Part shown: piece by piece, positions 22,365 to 31,261 of the stretch
Layout: every line of letters begins with the position of its first letter
How positions within the stretch are numbered: position 1 is the first letter of the stretch
Assembly (NCBI GenBank): GCA_021205365.1
Contig: JAJPXP010000068.1
Span: 1-36,928 of the forward strand
Length of the DNA: 36,928 bases
Source: Clostridia bacterium
Lineage (GTDB): Bacteria > Bacillota > Clostridia > Oscillospirales > Butyricicoccaceae
Direction: 5' to 3'
Translations under genes and position numbers: made by a program
Notes under the pieces: generated by a model
Databases searched by the model: none
What the model was told of the DNA's origin: nothing
Seen by the model: the letters and a program-made list of their open reading frames with translations, nothing else

Positions 22365-23263
22365 AGCATCTCCTCCTTTTCTTTTGTTCATGCTATGTGT
22401 CTGCGCCAGCCATTATGCTGCTGTATCTTTATGGCAAAACAAATACTCCCTCCTGGAACATTGAAATCAAAAGGTCCAAAAGAGAGTATCTGTGAAAATG
22501 AAATGAGGGGGCAAAACGATATGATTCTGTTTTTCCAAAATGGTCAATCTAATCCGCGTTTCCCAACTCCAGCCCGTGAATGATATGTAAAATACCAGCA
22601 GAGCCAGAAGTTATACCAAGCATAAAATATTGATACCTGCATAGACAGATTTTAGCCATCCTGCCTGTAGTCTTTTTATTTTTGAGCACAAAACAAGGAT
22701 GACACCTCGCGCCATCAATCCCCATCGGCAAAACCGATGGGAACCTGACGACGTACGATCAAATTAGAGATTTACTCAGCTTCTCCACTGTGCCAGAAAA
22801 CATCTGAAGCGGGATGTTTCCGTGAATATACTGAGAGAAAAAGACAATGTTCAGATTGTTTGAGACCTGCCGGTTTACGTTCCGGCAGGTGCCCAAGCAA
22901 AACAGGATATATAGGAGAGAGGCCCAAAGAATGTTTTTTCTGTCGCTTTGCATTTCACCCAAAACCAAAGCCATACAGTCCGGAGTGTTATACAGGTTTT
23001 TCTGTACGTTTTTTTGCATTCTTCGAACATCGGAGACAGGCTTTTATTGTTGTCCTTCCTTATGGTCTTATTATACCCGGACGGCAAAAAAGATGATGTG
23101 CTTCCCTTCTCTGTTTTTTTGCCATTTCTCGCCTGCATATAAGCGGTCAACTGTATGGCATATCTTTCTGCCATTGCCAGAGTTTTTGTTGCTGTTTGAA
23201 AGCTGCCCGCCGCATTTACAGAAAAGCCAAAGATTTCGATTTTTCCGATACGCTCTGGAAAGC
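22365..23263. other. 899-base region between recombinase module and uvrA2, no confident gene
   Basis: Two perfect hairpins are present: CCCATCGG/CCGATGGG at 22721-22741 and ACCTGCCGG/CCGGCAGGT at 22865-22890. Neither has a T-run. Minus-strand frames here give low-complexity products without ribosome sites. I looked for the missing deacetylase NodB half on the minus strand and did not find it. Confidence 0.6.
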
Positions 23264-25543
23264 TTATCTTCCGTTTTTGAGAAGATATTTTCCGGTAAGG
23301 GACCGCTCACACAACAGCAGTTCCTCCGGTGTTCCCGTGAATATAACTTCTCCGCCCTTGTTGCCGCCCTCTGGCCCCATATCAATAATCCAGTCTGCTG
23401 CTGCAATCAGTTCCTGCCGGTGCTCAACCACAACAACCGTATTTCCCTGTTCCACCAACCGTCGAAGCAATGCCAGTAAGGTTTCTACATCGCGGTTATG
23501 CAATCCAGTCGTCGGCTCATCCAGCACATAAATATTCCCCTGCTTGTGCAGCTCACTTGCCAGCTTCAAACGCTGAATCTCACCGCCGGAAAGCGTACTG
23601 GTCGGCTGTCCCAGTGTCATATATCCCAATCCCACATCGATCAAACACTGCAGGCGTGTATGGATTTTCGGCTGCTTGAAAAATTCCAGCGCCTGTTCGA
23701 TGGTCAGAGCCATCACCTGTTCGATATTCTTTTCCTGATAGAAATAGCTCAATGCAGTGGGATTATATCTGCGTCCCTGGCATTCCTCACACAGAATTGC
23801 TACAGGATCTGCAAACGCAACATCAGGTGTGATTTCACCTTTGCCCTTGCATACCGGGCAGGCTCCTTTGGAATTGAAGCTGAACCACTGTGCGCTGACA
23901 TCGTTTTCTTTGGAAAACAGCTTACGGATAACATCCATAACCCCCGTATATGTTGCTGGTGTAGAGCGATTGGAGATTCCAATCGGCTTCTGGTCAATGA
24001 CAACCGCATCCGGATACCGTGAGGTAAATTCCTGGCAAATCAGGCTGCTCTTGCCGGAACCGGCTACGCCGGTTACAGCCGTCAGAACACTCTTCGGAAT
24101 GGTAACAGAAACGTCTTTCAGATTATTGATATTGGCATGTTCCAACCGAAATCCTTCACTCCACGGAAGTGGATTGGTGTTGATTCTGATTTTGCTGCAC
24201 ATGGAATTTGCCGTCAGGGTATTTCTGGCTTTGAGTCCATCTAAAGTTCCCTGATACACGATTTGGCCGCCCTGTGCACCTGCCAACGGCCCCAGCTCAA
24301 TGATATGGTCTGCCAGTTCAAGCATCTGCCTGCTGTGCTCTACAACCAAAACTGTATTATGGTTGTCACGCAGATTCTGCAGCATTCTTCCTATACGCTG
24401 TGCATCCGCCGGATGCAGCCCGGCTGTCGGCTCGTCAAAAATATAGGTTAGATTGCTTAGGCTGCTGCCCAAATGGCGCACCATCTTCAGACGCTGGGAT
24501 TCACCGCCGGAAAGGGTATCCGTCCGACGGGAAAGACTCAGATATCCCAATCCCACATCCACCATATGCTGCAGGCATTCCAAAATTTGTACTGCAATCG
24601 ATTTGCCCAAAGGACTTGAAATCCGCTTCAGCACAGGTATCAGATCACTGATCTGCATGTCCGTATAATCAGAAATATTATATCCATCAATTTTGGATTC
24701 CAATGCTTTTGGATTCAATCCACAGCCACCGCATGCCGGGCACGGGCCTCTCCTGATGAATTTCATTGCTTCATCCTGAACGCTCTTTTTCAGCTTGGAA
24801 ATATCTCGATTCAGATACAGGCGGTTGAAGCGTGAGACAATGCCTTCATATGGCAATTTGGAAACCTGACCGGTATTGTTGCGGATAAAATCCATCACCA
24901 ACGGCTCATCCGGGCCGATGCGGAATGCCTTCCATTCCTCTTCGGTAAAATCCTTTAGTTTTTTATCAGCACTGTACAGTGGATTACAGCGGTAATAAAA
25001 TTCCTGCCAGCTGCCGCCGAAAAACTGTCTGAACCGGATTGCACCTTCATTAATGGATTTTTCCTTGTTCAGCAGCAGCCCTTCATCCAGCATCACCTTC
25101 TCTCCAAGGCCAGTGCATTCCGGACACATGCCATGGGGATGATTCATGGAATATGCCATTGAGCCTCCTGCACTCGGCTGACCGACCCGTGAAAACAGCA
25201 GACGGATGAGCGGTGCAACATCTACGGCAGTACCTACTGTAGAACGTGCATTGGCGCCAATCGGCTTCTGGTCTACAACAACCGACGGTGTCAGATTGCG
25301 GACAGACTCTACCGCTGGACGTTCATACCGCGGCAGACGATTGCGCAGAAAAGCCGGATAAGATGCCTGCCACTGCCGTCCGCTTTCCGCAGCTATGGTT
25401 CCAAATGCCAATGAGCTTTTTCCGGAACCGGAAACGCCTGCCAGAATCACGAGCTTTTCCTTCGGAATGTTGACGTTGATATGTTTTAAGTTGTTTTCAG
25501 AAGCACCCTCAATTTCGATGCTTTCCCTTATTGGTTCACACAT
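23264..25543 (-). CDS. UvrA2-type ABC protein (excinuclease A paralogue, drug resistance type)
   Basis: About 759 residues against roughly 940 for UvrA. Two ABC modules are present: Walker A GVSGSGKSS and GVAGSGKSS, signatures LSGGESQRLK and LSGGEIQRLK, Walker B regions IFDEPTAGLH and VLDEPTTGLH. Zinc-binding CPxC pairs remain (CPECTGLG, CPACGGCG, CPVCKGKG, CEEC). The shorter length fits the class that lacks the UvrB-binding insertion. Members such as DrrC of Streptomyces protect DNA from intercalating drugs. The start at 25543 follows GGAAAGGG; an ATG at 25564 has no ribosome site. It is last in a five-gene unit. Confidence 0.88.
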   Translation of the reverse strand: MCEPIRESIEIEGASENNLKHINVNIPKEKLVILAGVSGSGKSSLAFGTIAAESGRQWQASYPAFLRNRLPRYERPAVESVRNLTPSVVVDQKPIGANARSTVGTAVDVAPLIRLLFSRVGQPSAGGSMAYSMNHPHGMCPECTGLGEKVMLDEGLLLNKEKSINEGAIRFRQFFGGSWQEFYYRCNPLYSADKKLKDFTEEEWKAFRIGPDEPLVMDFIRNNTGQVSKLPYEGIVSRFNRLYLNRDISKLKKSVQDEAMKFIRRGPCPACGGCGLNPKALESKIDGYNISDYTDMQISDLIPVLKRISSPLGKSIAVQILECLQHMVDVGLGYLSLSRRTDTLSGGESQRLKMVRHLGSSLSNLTYIFDEPTAGLHPADAQRIGRMLQNLRDNHNTVLVVEHSRQMLELADHIIELGPLAGAQGGQIVYQGTLDGLKARNTLTANSMCSKIRINTNPLPWSEGFRLEHANINNLKDVSVTIPKSVLTAVTGVAGSGKSSLICQEFTSRYPDAVVIDQKPIGISNRSTPATYTGVMDVIRKLFSKENDVSAQWFSFNSKGACPVCKGKGEITPDVAFADPVAILCEECQGRRYNPTALSYFYQEKNIEQVMALTIEQALEFFKQPKIHTRLQCLIDVGLGYMTLGQPTSTLSGGEIQRLKLASELHKQGNIYVLDEPTTGLHNRDVETLLALLRRLVEQGNTVVVVEHRQELIAAADWIIDMGPEGGNKGGEVIFTGTPEELLLCERSLTGKYLLKNGR

Positions 25544-25578
25544 GATATTGATAACCCTTTCCATCGGTTATACTTTTT

Positions 25579-26946
25579 TTATGTTCCATCAATGGATTTC
25601 AGTGCATCGAATCCCTTCCGGCGCAAATGCATCCAGAATAGCCCAATAGCAACTAAGATGACAATCCATGTCACAGGATAAGAGAGATAGACAATCTCCA
25701 CCCCGGTCCTGCTGGTATCCATGAGGCCAACCCAGATCAGCCTGAGGACACAGGTTCCCAACAGATTGATTATCATTGGAACAATCGGGATTCCGCAGCC
25801 ACGGATCGCTCCCACCAAAACATCTGCCAGTCCAAAAACAGCATACGGCAAAGCAACGATCCAGAGACGCAGGGCACCTGCTTCAATTACATTGAGATCT
25901 GTATTATAAATACCAATTAGCGGATGGGAAAAGATACATACCGCTACGCTCTGGACAATGCCCAGCACCAGTGTACATACCAGGCAGGTACGCACAATTT
26001 TATCTACGCGATTATATGCCTTTGCCCCCAGATTCTGGCTGACAAAGGTTTGACACGCCTGATGAAAGGAATTCATGGATGTGTACAAAAATCCTTCAAT
26101 GCTTTCGGCTGCACCAACACCTGCAATCACAACGCTGCCATAAGAGTTAATCGCCCCCTGAATGACAACATTGGACAGGCTGAACAGGCATGCCTGTACG
26201 CCGGACGGAATACCGATACGTGCCATTGCCCAAAAGCTTCCCCAGTCCATGCAGAGCTTTTTCCATTCAAACCGGACTGCATCATCCGAATGCATCAGAC
26301 AAACCAGTGTCATCATACCGCTGACAATCTGACTGATAACGGTAGCAATGCCCACGCCAACTACATCCATTTTCAGCGAAATCACAAAGATCAGATTTAA
26401 GGCAATATTGATTGTTCCGCTGACCAGCATAAAAAGCAGTGGATTCTTCGTATCTCCCTTTGCACGCAGAGCTGCTGTGCCGTAATTATACAGCATGGTA
26501 AATGGGGTTCCCAGAAAATATATTTTCAGATATATTTCCGCCAGATGTAGAACATCCTCCGGTGTGGACATCATCACCAGCATTGGCCGGACAGCAAGCA
26601 GACTTCCGGCTGCAAAAATCAGCCCTCCTGCAATTGCCACCGTGACAGCGGTATGCAGTGCACGTGAAATTTCCCTTTCACGTCCACCCAAACCCAGATA
26701 CCGCGCAATGACAACATTCACGCCAACTGAAATGCCGATCAGCAGATTGACAAACAAAAAGATGACACAGGATGTACTGCTGACAGCCGCCAGGCTGGTA
26801 TGTCCTGCAAAGCGTCCAACCACCACAACATCTGCCGCATTAAATAACAGTTGCGCCAGATTCGCTGCCATCAACGGCAGGCTGAACCGCAAAATTTTCC
26901 CTGTTAACGGGCCATGCGTCATATCAATGGCATTTTTCCCTTTCAA
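25579..26946 (-). CDS. MATE-family multidrug exporter
   Basis: A 455-residue protein with 12 predicted membrane segments in two related halves. MatE hallmarks are PLMAANLAQLLFNAADVVVVG near the N-terminus and the corresponding PSGVQACLFSLSNVVIQG in the second half. MATE proteins export cationic drugs and toxins against Na+ or H+. The probable start is TTG at 26946, five bases after AGAGGTGAT; an ATG at 26967 lacks such a site. It lies 36 bases after the DUF4125 gene and 35 bases before uvrA2, so the three are probably on one transcript. Confidence 0.9.
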   Translation of the reverse strand: MKGKNAIDMTHGPLTGKILRFSLPLMAANLAQLLFNAADVVVVGRFAGHTSLAAVSSTSCVIFLFVNLLIGISVGVNVVIARYLGLGGREREISRALHTAVTVAIAGGLIFAAGSLLAVRPMLVMMSTPEDVLHLAEIYLKIYFLGTPFTMLYNYGTAALRAKGDTKNPLLFMLVSGTINIALNLIFVISLKMDVVGVGIATVISQIVSGMMTLVCLMHSDDAVRFEWKKLCMDWGSFWAMARIGIPSGVQACLFSLSNVVIQGAINSYGSVVIAGVGAAESIEGFLYTSMNSFHQACQTFVSQNLGAKAYNRVDKIVRTCLVCTLVLGIVQSVAVCIFSHPLIGIYNTDLNVIEAGALRLWIVALPYAVFGLADVLVGAIRGCGIPIVPMIINLLGTCVLRLIWVGLMDTSRTGVEIVYLSYPVTWIVILVAIGLFWMHLRRKGFDALKSIDGT

Positions 26947-26982
26947 GCGTATCACCTCTGCTCTCATCAATCCAGGCAGATT

Positions 26983-27612
26983 CTACCTTCCATTCAGCTT
27001 CTTCTCAGCATCTGCAAGAGAGGCATAACCATACTGTGCAACAGTATTATTCAAGATGATTTCACCCAGGTTTTTCCCTGCCTTTTTGATGCGTTCCGCA
27101 TATTCCGCATACAGACGGACTGTCTGGAAGGAATAGGTTGCCAGTTCTCCCCAGAGATATGTCTCAAAGGAGGTTACAGCCGGTGTATCCTCTTCCTTAC
27201 GGACGGGGCGCCCCTGACCTGCGAGCTTTGGATATTTTTGCAAAAGTGCTTCCTGCCATGCAACATGCAGCTGACAAATGCGGTCAATCATTGCATCCTT
27301 TTCCGCACAACGTTGGGGAATCCGATTGCGGATATCCGCAAATTCTGCCGGATTGGTGCGCTCCATCATATAAGCATACTTTTCGCTCAATAGGTTTCTA
27401 CCATCCTGATGTGCCTGCAGGAGATCATAATAATAACTCTCCTGCATCTCTGTACTCCACGCCATCAGCTGGCTGGAACGCATGAGAAAGAAGGTTTGTC
27501 TGTCATCCTGGCAGGCAGCACGTCCGCCAATATTATGTACCTGATCGAACAGCTTCCATTCCATTTCGACAATTCCTTTAACGGTTTCTGTCATTATAAT
27601 ATTGTTCTGCAT
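26983..27612 (-). CDS. DUF4125 family protein
   Basis: A 209-residue soluble, mostly helical protein matching DUF4125 by its central blocks (RSSQLMAWSTEM, DGRNLLSEKYAYMMERT) and its FETYLRGEL-like region. The biochemical role of the family is unknown. Genes of this family are often next to DUF4037, as here, where it starts six bases after the DUF4037 stop behind AGGAGTG. A functional link with that predicted nucleotidyltransferase is inferred from order and spacing. Confidence 0.78.
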   Translation of the reverse strand: MQNNIIMTETVKGIVEMEWKLFDQVHNIGGRAACQDDRQTFFLMRSSQLMAWSTEMQESYYYDLLQAHQDGRNLLSEKYAYMMERTNPAEFADIRNRIPQRCAEKDAMIDRICQLHVAWQEALLQKYPKLAGQGRPVRKEEDTPAVTSFETYLWGELATYSFQTVRLYAEYAERIKKAGKNLGEIILNNTVAQYGYASLADAEKKLNGR

Positions 27613-27618
27613 CTTGTG

Positions 27619-28542
27619 TCACTCCTGCATAAAATGCGTCTTGTGCAGCTTTTCATCCCGAATCCGTTCCATCATGTCGGGACACAGTTCCAGAAGGAAG
27701 GTATCCTCCTTTGTTGTCAGTCCCTGCCTTCTCAGTTCTGCTGCCACATTGGTACAGATTCCCTCTATCCGTTCTTCCGCTTCTTTCGGCTCCGCCTGTA
27801 CAAGCATGTCCAGTTGAACGCCTACTCTCGGCAATTTCTCCATATAGCGCATACCATGGTGCATCCATTTATAGAATGGAGCATATTTCCGGTTCAGCAG
27901 ATAAACCATAGACATAGCCGCCCTGCTGAATTCTGCCAGCGCAAGCTGGGCTGCCACATGTTCCTGCCGTTTGACACATCGCGGATAATTATACTGTCCA
28001 GCCTGTGCCATAACAGCTGCACGCGCTACAATTTTCTTAATGCGAATATCTTCCGGATAAAACCGCTGCAGCTTTTCCCTGACCGCAGAAAACTTTCCCA
28101 TTGGGTCATGGAAGATTTCGCCATTGGTTGCCGTTGCCAAAAATGCCTCCGGCACATGTCTCCACTGCTCCAGTGTTTCCGGCCCTTCAGCATATCCTGT
28201 ATATCTGCGATACCAATGCTCCGCGCATAGGCAACCTATTCTTCCGCTGCTGAGCGCACCGCTATTTTTTCTCGGAGGATAGCCTGCAGCACTGCCCGGC
28301 AGTCTGCTGTACATTGCCTGTACCTGTTTCCCATACCGGATATAATCCTCTTCAGAAAGCCAGATACAAAAAGACGGTCCCCAATCATGATCGCTGGACA
28401 AAATGTCATCAAATCCAAAGCATTCTGAACCTTCTCCGGCAAGCCCAACCGCCATTCTCAGCATTAGTTCCGGAAACTGCTTCTCCAATGCTTTCTTGCC
28501 TATGTTTTCATAATAGAATTTCGAAAGTTCCAAACCTCTCAT
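27619..28542 (-). CDS. DUF4037 family predicted nucleotidyltransferase
   Basis: This 307-residue protein has an N-terminal region like a Pol-beta-type nucleotidyltransferase: AGEGSE near residues 35-40, then DDILSSDHDWGP at 45-56, where Asp51 and Asp53 would hold the metals. The C-terminal 180 residues are helical and match the DUF4037 domain. The family's substrate (protein, RNA or small molecule) is unknown. The ATG overlaps the stop of the TPR gene (ATGA), so the two are translationally coupled. An in-frame TTG at 28548 is less likely. Confidence 0.8.
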   Translation of the reverse strand: MRGLELSKFYYENIGKKALEKQFPELMLRMAVGLAGEGSECFGFDDILSSDHDWGPSFCIWLSEEDYIRYGKQVQAMYSRLPGSAAGYPPRKNSGALSSGRIGCLCAEHWYRRYTGYAEGPETLEQWRHVPEAFLATATNGEIFHDPMGKFSAVREKLQRFYPEDIRIKKIVARAAVMAQAGQYNYPRCVKRQEHVAAQLALAEFSRAAMSMVYLLNRKYAPFYKWMHHGMRYMEKLPRVGVQLDMLVQAEPKEAEERIEGICTNVAAELRRQGLTTKEDTFLLELCPDMMERIRDEKLHKTHFMQE

Positions 28543-29477
28543 GCACAATACACTTCCTTCAGCCGCTTCAGGTCATCGGCAACCACACGGGTTCTTTCAT
28601 GCTTTTCTCCCAGCAGCCGCTGGAAGATCTGTTCCGCCTTTTCCAGCGCAGCAATGGCATCCTTCCACTGCCCGGTCTTTTCATAAACCCAGTACATATT
28701 CTGACAAGTCACGCCATATTCTATGTTTTCACCAAAGAACCTCTTGGTATATTCCGCTGATTTGCGGTACAGCTTCAACGCCTCTGCATATGCGCCGTCT
28801 GCATACAGAAATCCGGCAAGACTGTTCAAACCTGCGGCGTAATGTACATTTTCCGCATCAGCACACTTTTCAAATTCGTGAATCGCGCGTCTGACACATT
28901 CTTTTGCCTTTTCCGTATCACCTGCCGCGTGATACAGTGCAGTGAGGTTATTATACGTGACTGCTACCTCCTGCTGACATTCCGGCATCGTTTCAATAAC
29001 AGCAAGCGCTTCCTCCAGATATTCGATCGCTGTTTCCAGCTGTTTTGTCTCGCGGTAAACAAGCGCCATATTGTTCAGCACACTGGCATATGCATATGTC
29101 TGCCGTTCTCCATTTAACCGGTAAATCTGGATGGATTTCTCAAACAGCCGGATGGCTTCTTCATATTTTCCCATCAGACGGTAAGTTCCCGCCATATTAT
29201 TCAGAACAGTAGCATACTGCGTGCTTTTTTCTCCCATTTCCTTTGCAACCAGCTCTTCTGCCAGCAGAAATGCGGATATGGAATTTTCATACCGGCTGAT
29301 ACCGCGGTAAAAGGAACCCATCTCGTTATAAACAGCAATCTGCTCTCCTGCTCTCTCCTCTTTACCTTCACTAGCCTGTGCAGCACTTTCCAGCAGGAAT
29401 CGTTCAATCTGATCCAAATCTCCCTGTGCATACTGAAAATCCAGGTCGTGATAAAATTTTTCCAATGTTTGCTTCAT
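28539..29477 (-). CDS. Tetratricopeptide-repeat (TPR) protein
   Basis: A 312-residue protein built of about six or seven TPR units from residue 45 to 290, for example ATVLNNMAGTYRLMGKYEEA, ASVLNNMALVYRETKQLETA and the YNNLTALYHAAGDTEKA segment. It has no signal peptide or enzymatic domain, so it is probably a cytoplasmic scaffold or peptide-binding sensor. AGGAGG lies nine bases before the ATG at 29477, which excludes 20 residues of the longer frame. It is the first gene of the unit and overlaps DUF4037 by four bases. Confidence 0.88.
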   Translation of the reverse strand: MKQTLEKFYHDLDFQYAQGDLDQIERFLLESAAQASEGKEERAGEQIAVYNEMGSFYRGISRYENSISAFLLAEELVAKEMGEKSTQYATVLNNMAGTYRLMGKYEEAIRLFEKSIQIYRLNGERQTYAYASVLNNMALVYRETKQLETAIEYLEEALAVIETMPECQQEVAVTYNNLTALYHAAGDTEKAKECVRRAIHEFEKCADAENVHYAAGLNSLAGFLYADGAYAEALKLYRKSAEYTKRFFGENIEYGVTCQNMYWVYEKTGQWKDAIAALEKAEQIFQRLLGEKHERTRVVADDLKRLKEVYCA

Positions 29478-29888
29478 GCCGGTTCCTCCTGTCCGCAGAA
29501 TCCCTGAATCTCTGCAGTGCCAGCAAGGTATCCGCACTGTTCATCCAGTTCTTCTATAGGTATATACTTACTTAACTTTATTATAGAAAAATCCTCATAT
29601 CAAAGTTGTGCAAAATCTCGTATTATGTTTGCTATTATACAGGTTGTTTTGCCCGTGAAAATACGATATGAAAATGTTGCCAAAACCGTAGATTTCCAAA
29701 AATTTGGTTACGAAAACGGCTTTTCTTCTGTTCTTTTTCAGCATTTTTGCGACATTAGAGATTCGGCAAAAAAAAGATGAATACAGGCACATTATTTTTT
29801 GCGTTCTTCTTCTATAATAATGTCAAGAATTTCAAAACACTTTTTATTATTCATCGTTTATATCGTAATGAATCCAGGAGGTAATTGT
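29478..29888. other. Divergent control region between the TPR unit and adh
   Basis: It is AT-rich with no ORF of note. A minus-strand TATAAT (29585-29580) probably serves the TPR unit, and a + strand TATAAT (29813-29818) serves adh; neither has a clear -35. A palindrome CCAAA-AA-TTTGG lies at 29696-29707, flanked by CGTA and TACG, and could be an operator. Confidence 0.5.
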
Positions 29889-31073
29889 ATGGATAACTTT
29901 AATTTCTACAGCCCGACATATTTCGTATTTGGAAAAGGCACTGAATCCCAGACCGGTGAACTGGTAAAGCGCTATGGCGGACATAAGGTCCTGATCCATT
30001 ACGGCGGCGGTTCCGTTAAGCGTTCCGGCCTGCTGGATCGCGTAAAGGCTTCTCTGGATGAGGCTGGTTTGGAGTACGTTGAGCTGGGCGGCGTAAAAGC
30101 TTCCCCGCTGTCTGATCTGGTCTACGAAGGTATTGAACTGGCTAAGAAAGAAGGCGTTGACTTCGTTCTGCCGCTGGGCGGTGGTTCCGTAATGGACTCC
30201 GCAAAAGGCATCGCTCTGGGCGCCCTGTATGATGGTGACTTCTGGGATTTCTACTGCGGCAAGAAGGGTCCGGTCACAGAAGCTCTTCCGGTGGGCTGCG
30301 TTGTTACCATCGCGGCTTCCGGTTCCGAAGGTTCCACTGACTCTGTTGTTACGCTGGTAACTGAGGATGGCAACCAGTACAAGAGATGTGCTGACGGTGA
30401 CATTCTGCGTCCGCTGTTCGCTATTATGAACCCGGAACTTATGATGACTCTGCCGCCGTACCAGACTGCTTCTGGTATTTCCGATATCTTTGCTCACTGT
30501 CTTGAGCGTTACTTCTCCGATACCAAGGACTGCGAACTGACTGACCGTATGCTGGAAGCTGTTATGCTGACCATGCTGAAGGAAGGCCGCCGCGTTATGA
30601 AGAATCCGAACGACTACGAAGCCCGTGCAAACATCATGTGGGCTGCAATGATCGCACAGAACAATATCACCGGTGTTGGACGTGCTCAGGACTGGGGCAC
30701 CCATCATATGGACAACGAAATCGGCATCAATTATGGTGCATCCCACGGTGCTGGTCTGGCTCTGCTGTTCCCGTACTGGATGGAATATGCTATTCAGGCT
30801 AAGGGACCGGAAAAGTTCGTCAAGTTTGCAACCCGTGTATTCGGTTGCCAGAACGACTTTGAGAACCCGGAAGTAACCGCTCTGGAAGGTGTCAAGCTTC
30901 TGCGTGAATTCTTTGATGAACTTGGTATGCCGAGCCGTATCAGTGATCTGGGCGGCAAACCGGAGGATATCCCGGGTATGGTAGAGAACATGTTCTACGG
31001 TGCTCCAAACCATGGCAACTTTATCAAGCTGACTCCGGAGATCGCTGCTGAAATCTACAGCATGGCAATGTAA
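29889..31073 (+). CDS. Iron-containing alcohol dehydrogenase (butanol dehydrogenase-like)
   Basis: This 394-residue group III alcohol dehydrogenase reduces aldehydes such as butyraldehyde or acetaldehyde with NAD(P)H. The nucleotide site is GGGSVMDSAKGIA (about residues 98-110). The iron ligands are Asp and His in SGISDIFAHCLERY and the histidines in SHGAGLA and APNHGNF. The length fits BdhA/YqhD-like enzymes. CAGGAGG lies ten bases before the ATG. Codon use is strongly biased, as in the phosphofructokinase gene, which suggests high expression. It probably disposes of fermentation electrons; the exact substrate is not visible. Confidence 0.92.
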   Translation: MDNFNFYSPTYFVFGKGTESQTGELVKRYGGHKVLIHYGGGSVKRSGLLDRVKASLDEAGLEYVELGGVKASPLSDLVYEGIELAKKEGVDFVLPLGGGSVMDSAKGIALGALYDGDFWDFYCGKKGPVTEALPVGCVVTIAASGSEGSTDSVVTLVTEDGNQYKRCADGDILRPLFAIMNPELMMTLPPYQTASGISDIFAHCLERYFSDTKDCELTDRMLEAVMLTMLKEGRRVMKNPNDYEARANIMWAAMIAQNNITGVGRAQDWGTHHMDNEIGINYGASHGAGLALLFPYWMEYAIQAKGPEKFVKFATRVFGCQNDFENPEVTALEGVKLLREFFDELGMPSRISDLGGKPEDIPGMVENMFYGAPNHGNFIKLTPEIAAEIYSMAM

Positions 31074-31127
31074 TATCCACTATCGCAGTACTGGATAGAT
31101 GGCTGCATAAACAACGTGCTGCTTTAT

Positions 31128-31167
31128 AGCCTGCTGGCATGATTGATTTCGTGTCAGCAGGCTTTTC
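31128..31167 (+). terminator. Terminator of adh
   Basis: AGCCTGCTG (31128-31136) pairs with CAGCAGGCT (31155-31163), followed by a short T-run; the loop is long (18 bases). Confidence 0.75.
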
Positions 31168-31187
31168 CCTTCTGCTGTATATTTCTG

Positions 31188-31216
31188 TTGCAGTACTTCC
31201 ACTGTCTCTATATAAT
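31188..31216 (+). promoter_or_regulatory. Promoter of the PPDK-like/DUF554 operon
   Basis: TTGCAG (31188-31193), a 17-base spacer and TATAAT (31211-31216), 46 bases before the ATG. Confidence 0.7.
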
Positions 31217-31261
31217 GTTTACGGTGAATGAAAATAAATTGTCTTTAGAGGATGATGGATT

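Noticed and set aside
22521-22583. 20-codon + strand ORF with an AGGGGG upstream
   Set aside because: Too short, no recognisable product and no context; chance is likely.
22847-23479. Long + strand reading frame opposite the end of uvrA2
   Set aside because: It overlaps the well-supported uvrA2 gene, has no ribosome site and its product is low-complexity and rich in Phe, Cys and Arg.
29517-29780. Front half of the split deacetylase in the region before the TPR unit
   Set aside because: Minus-strand translation shows no TFDDG-type motif or other deacetylase similarity.
29847-31013. 388-codon minus-strand frame opposite adh
   Set aside because: A shadow of the strongly codon-biased adh gene; no ribosome site and no domain similarity.
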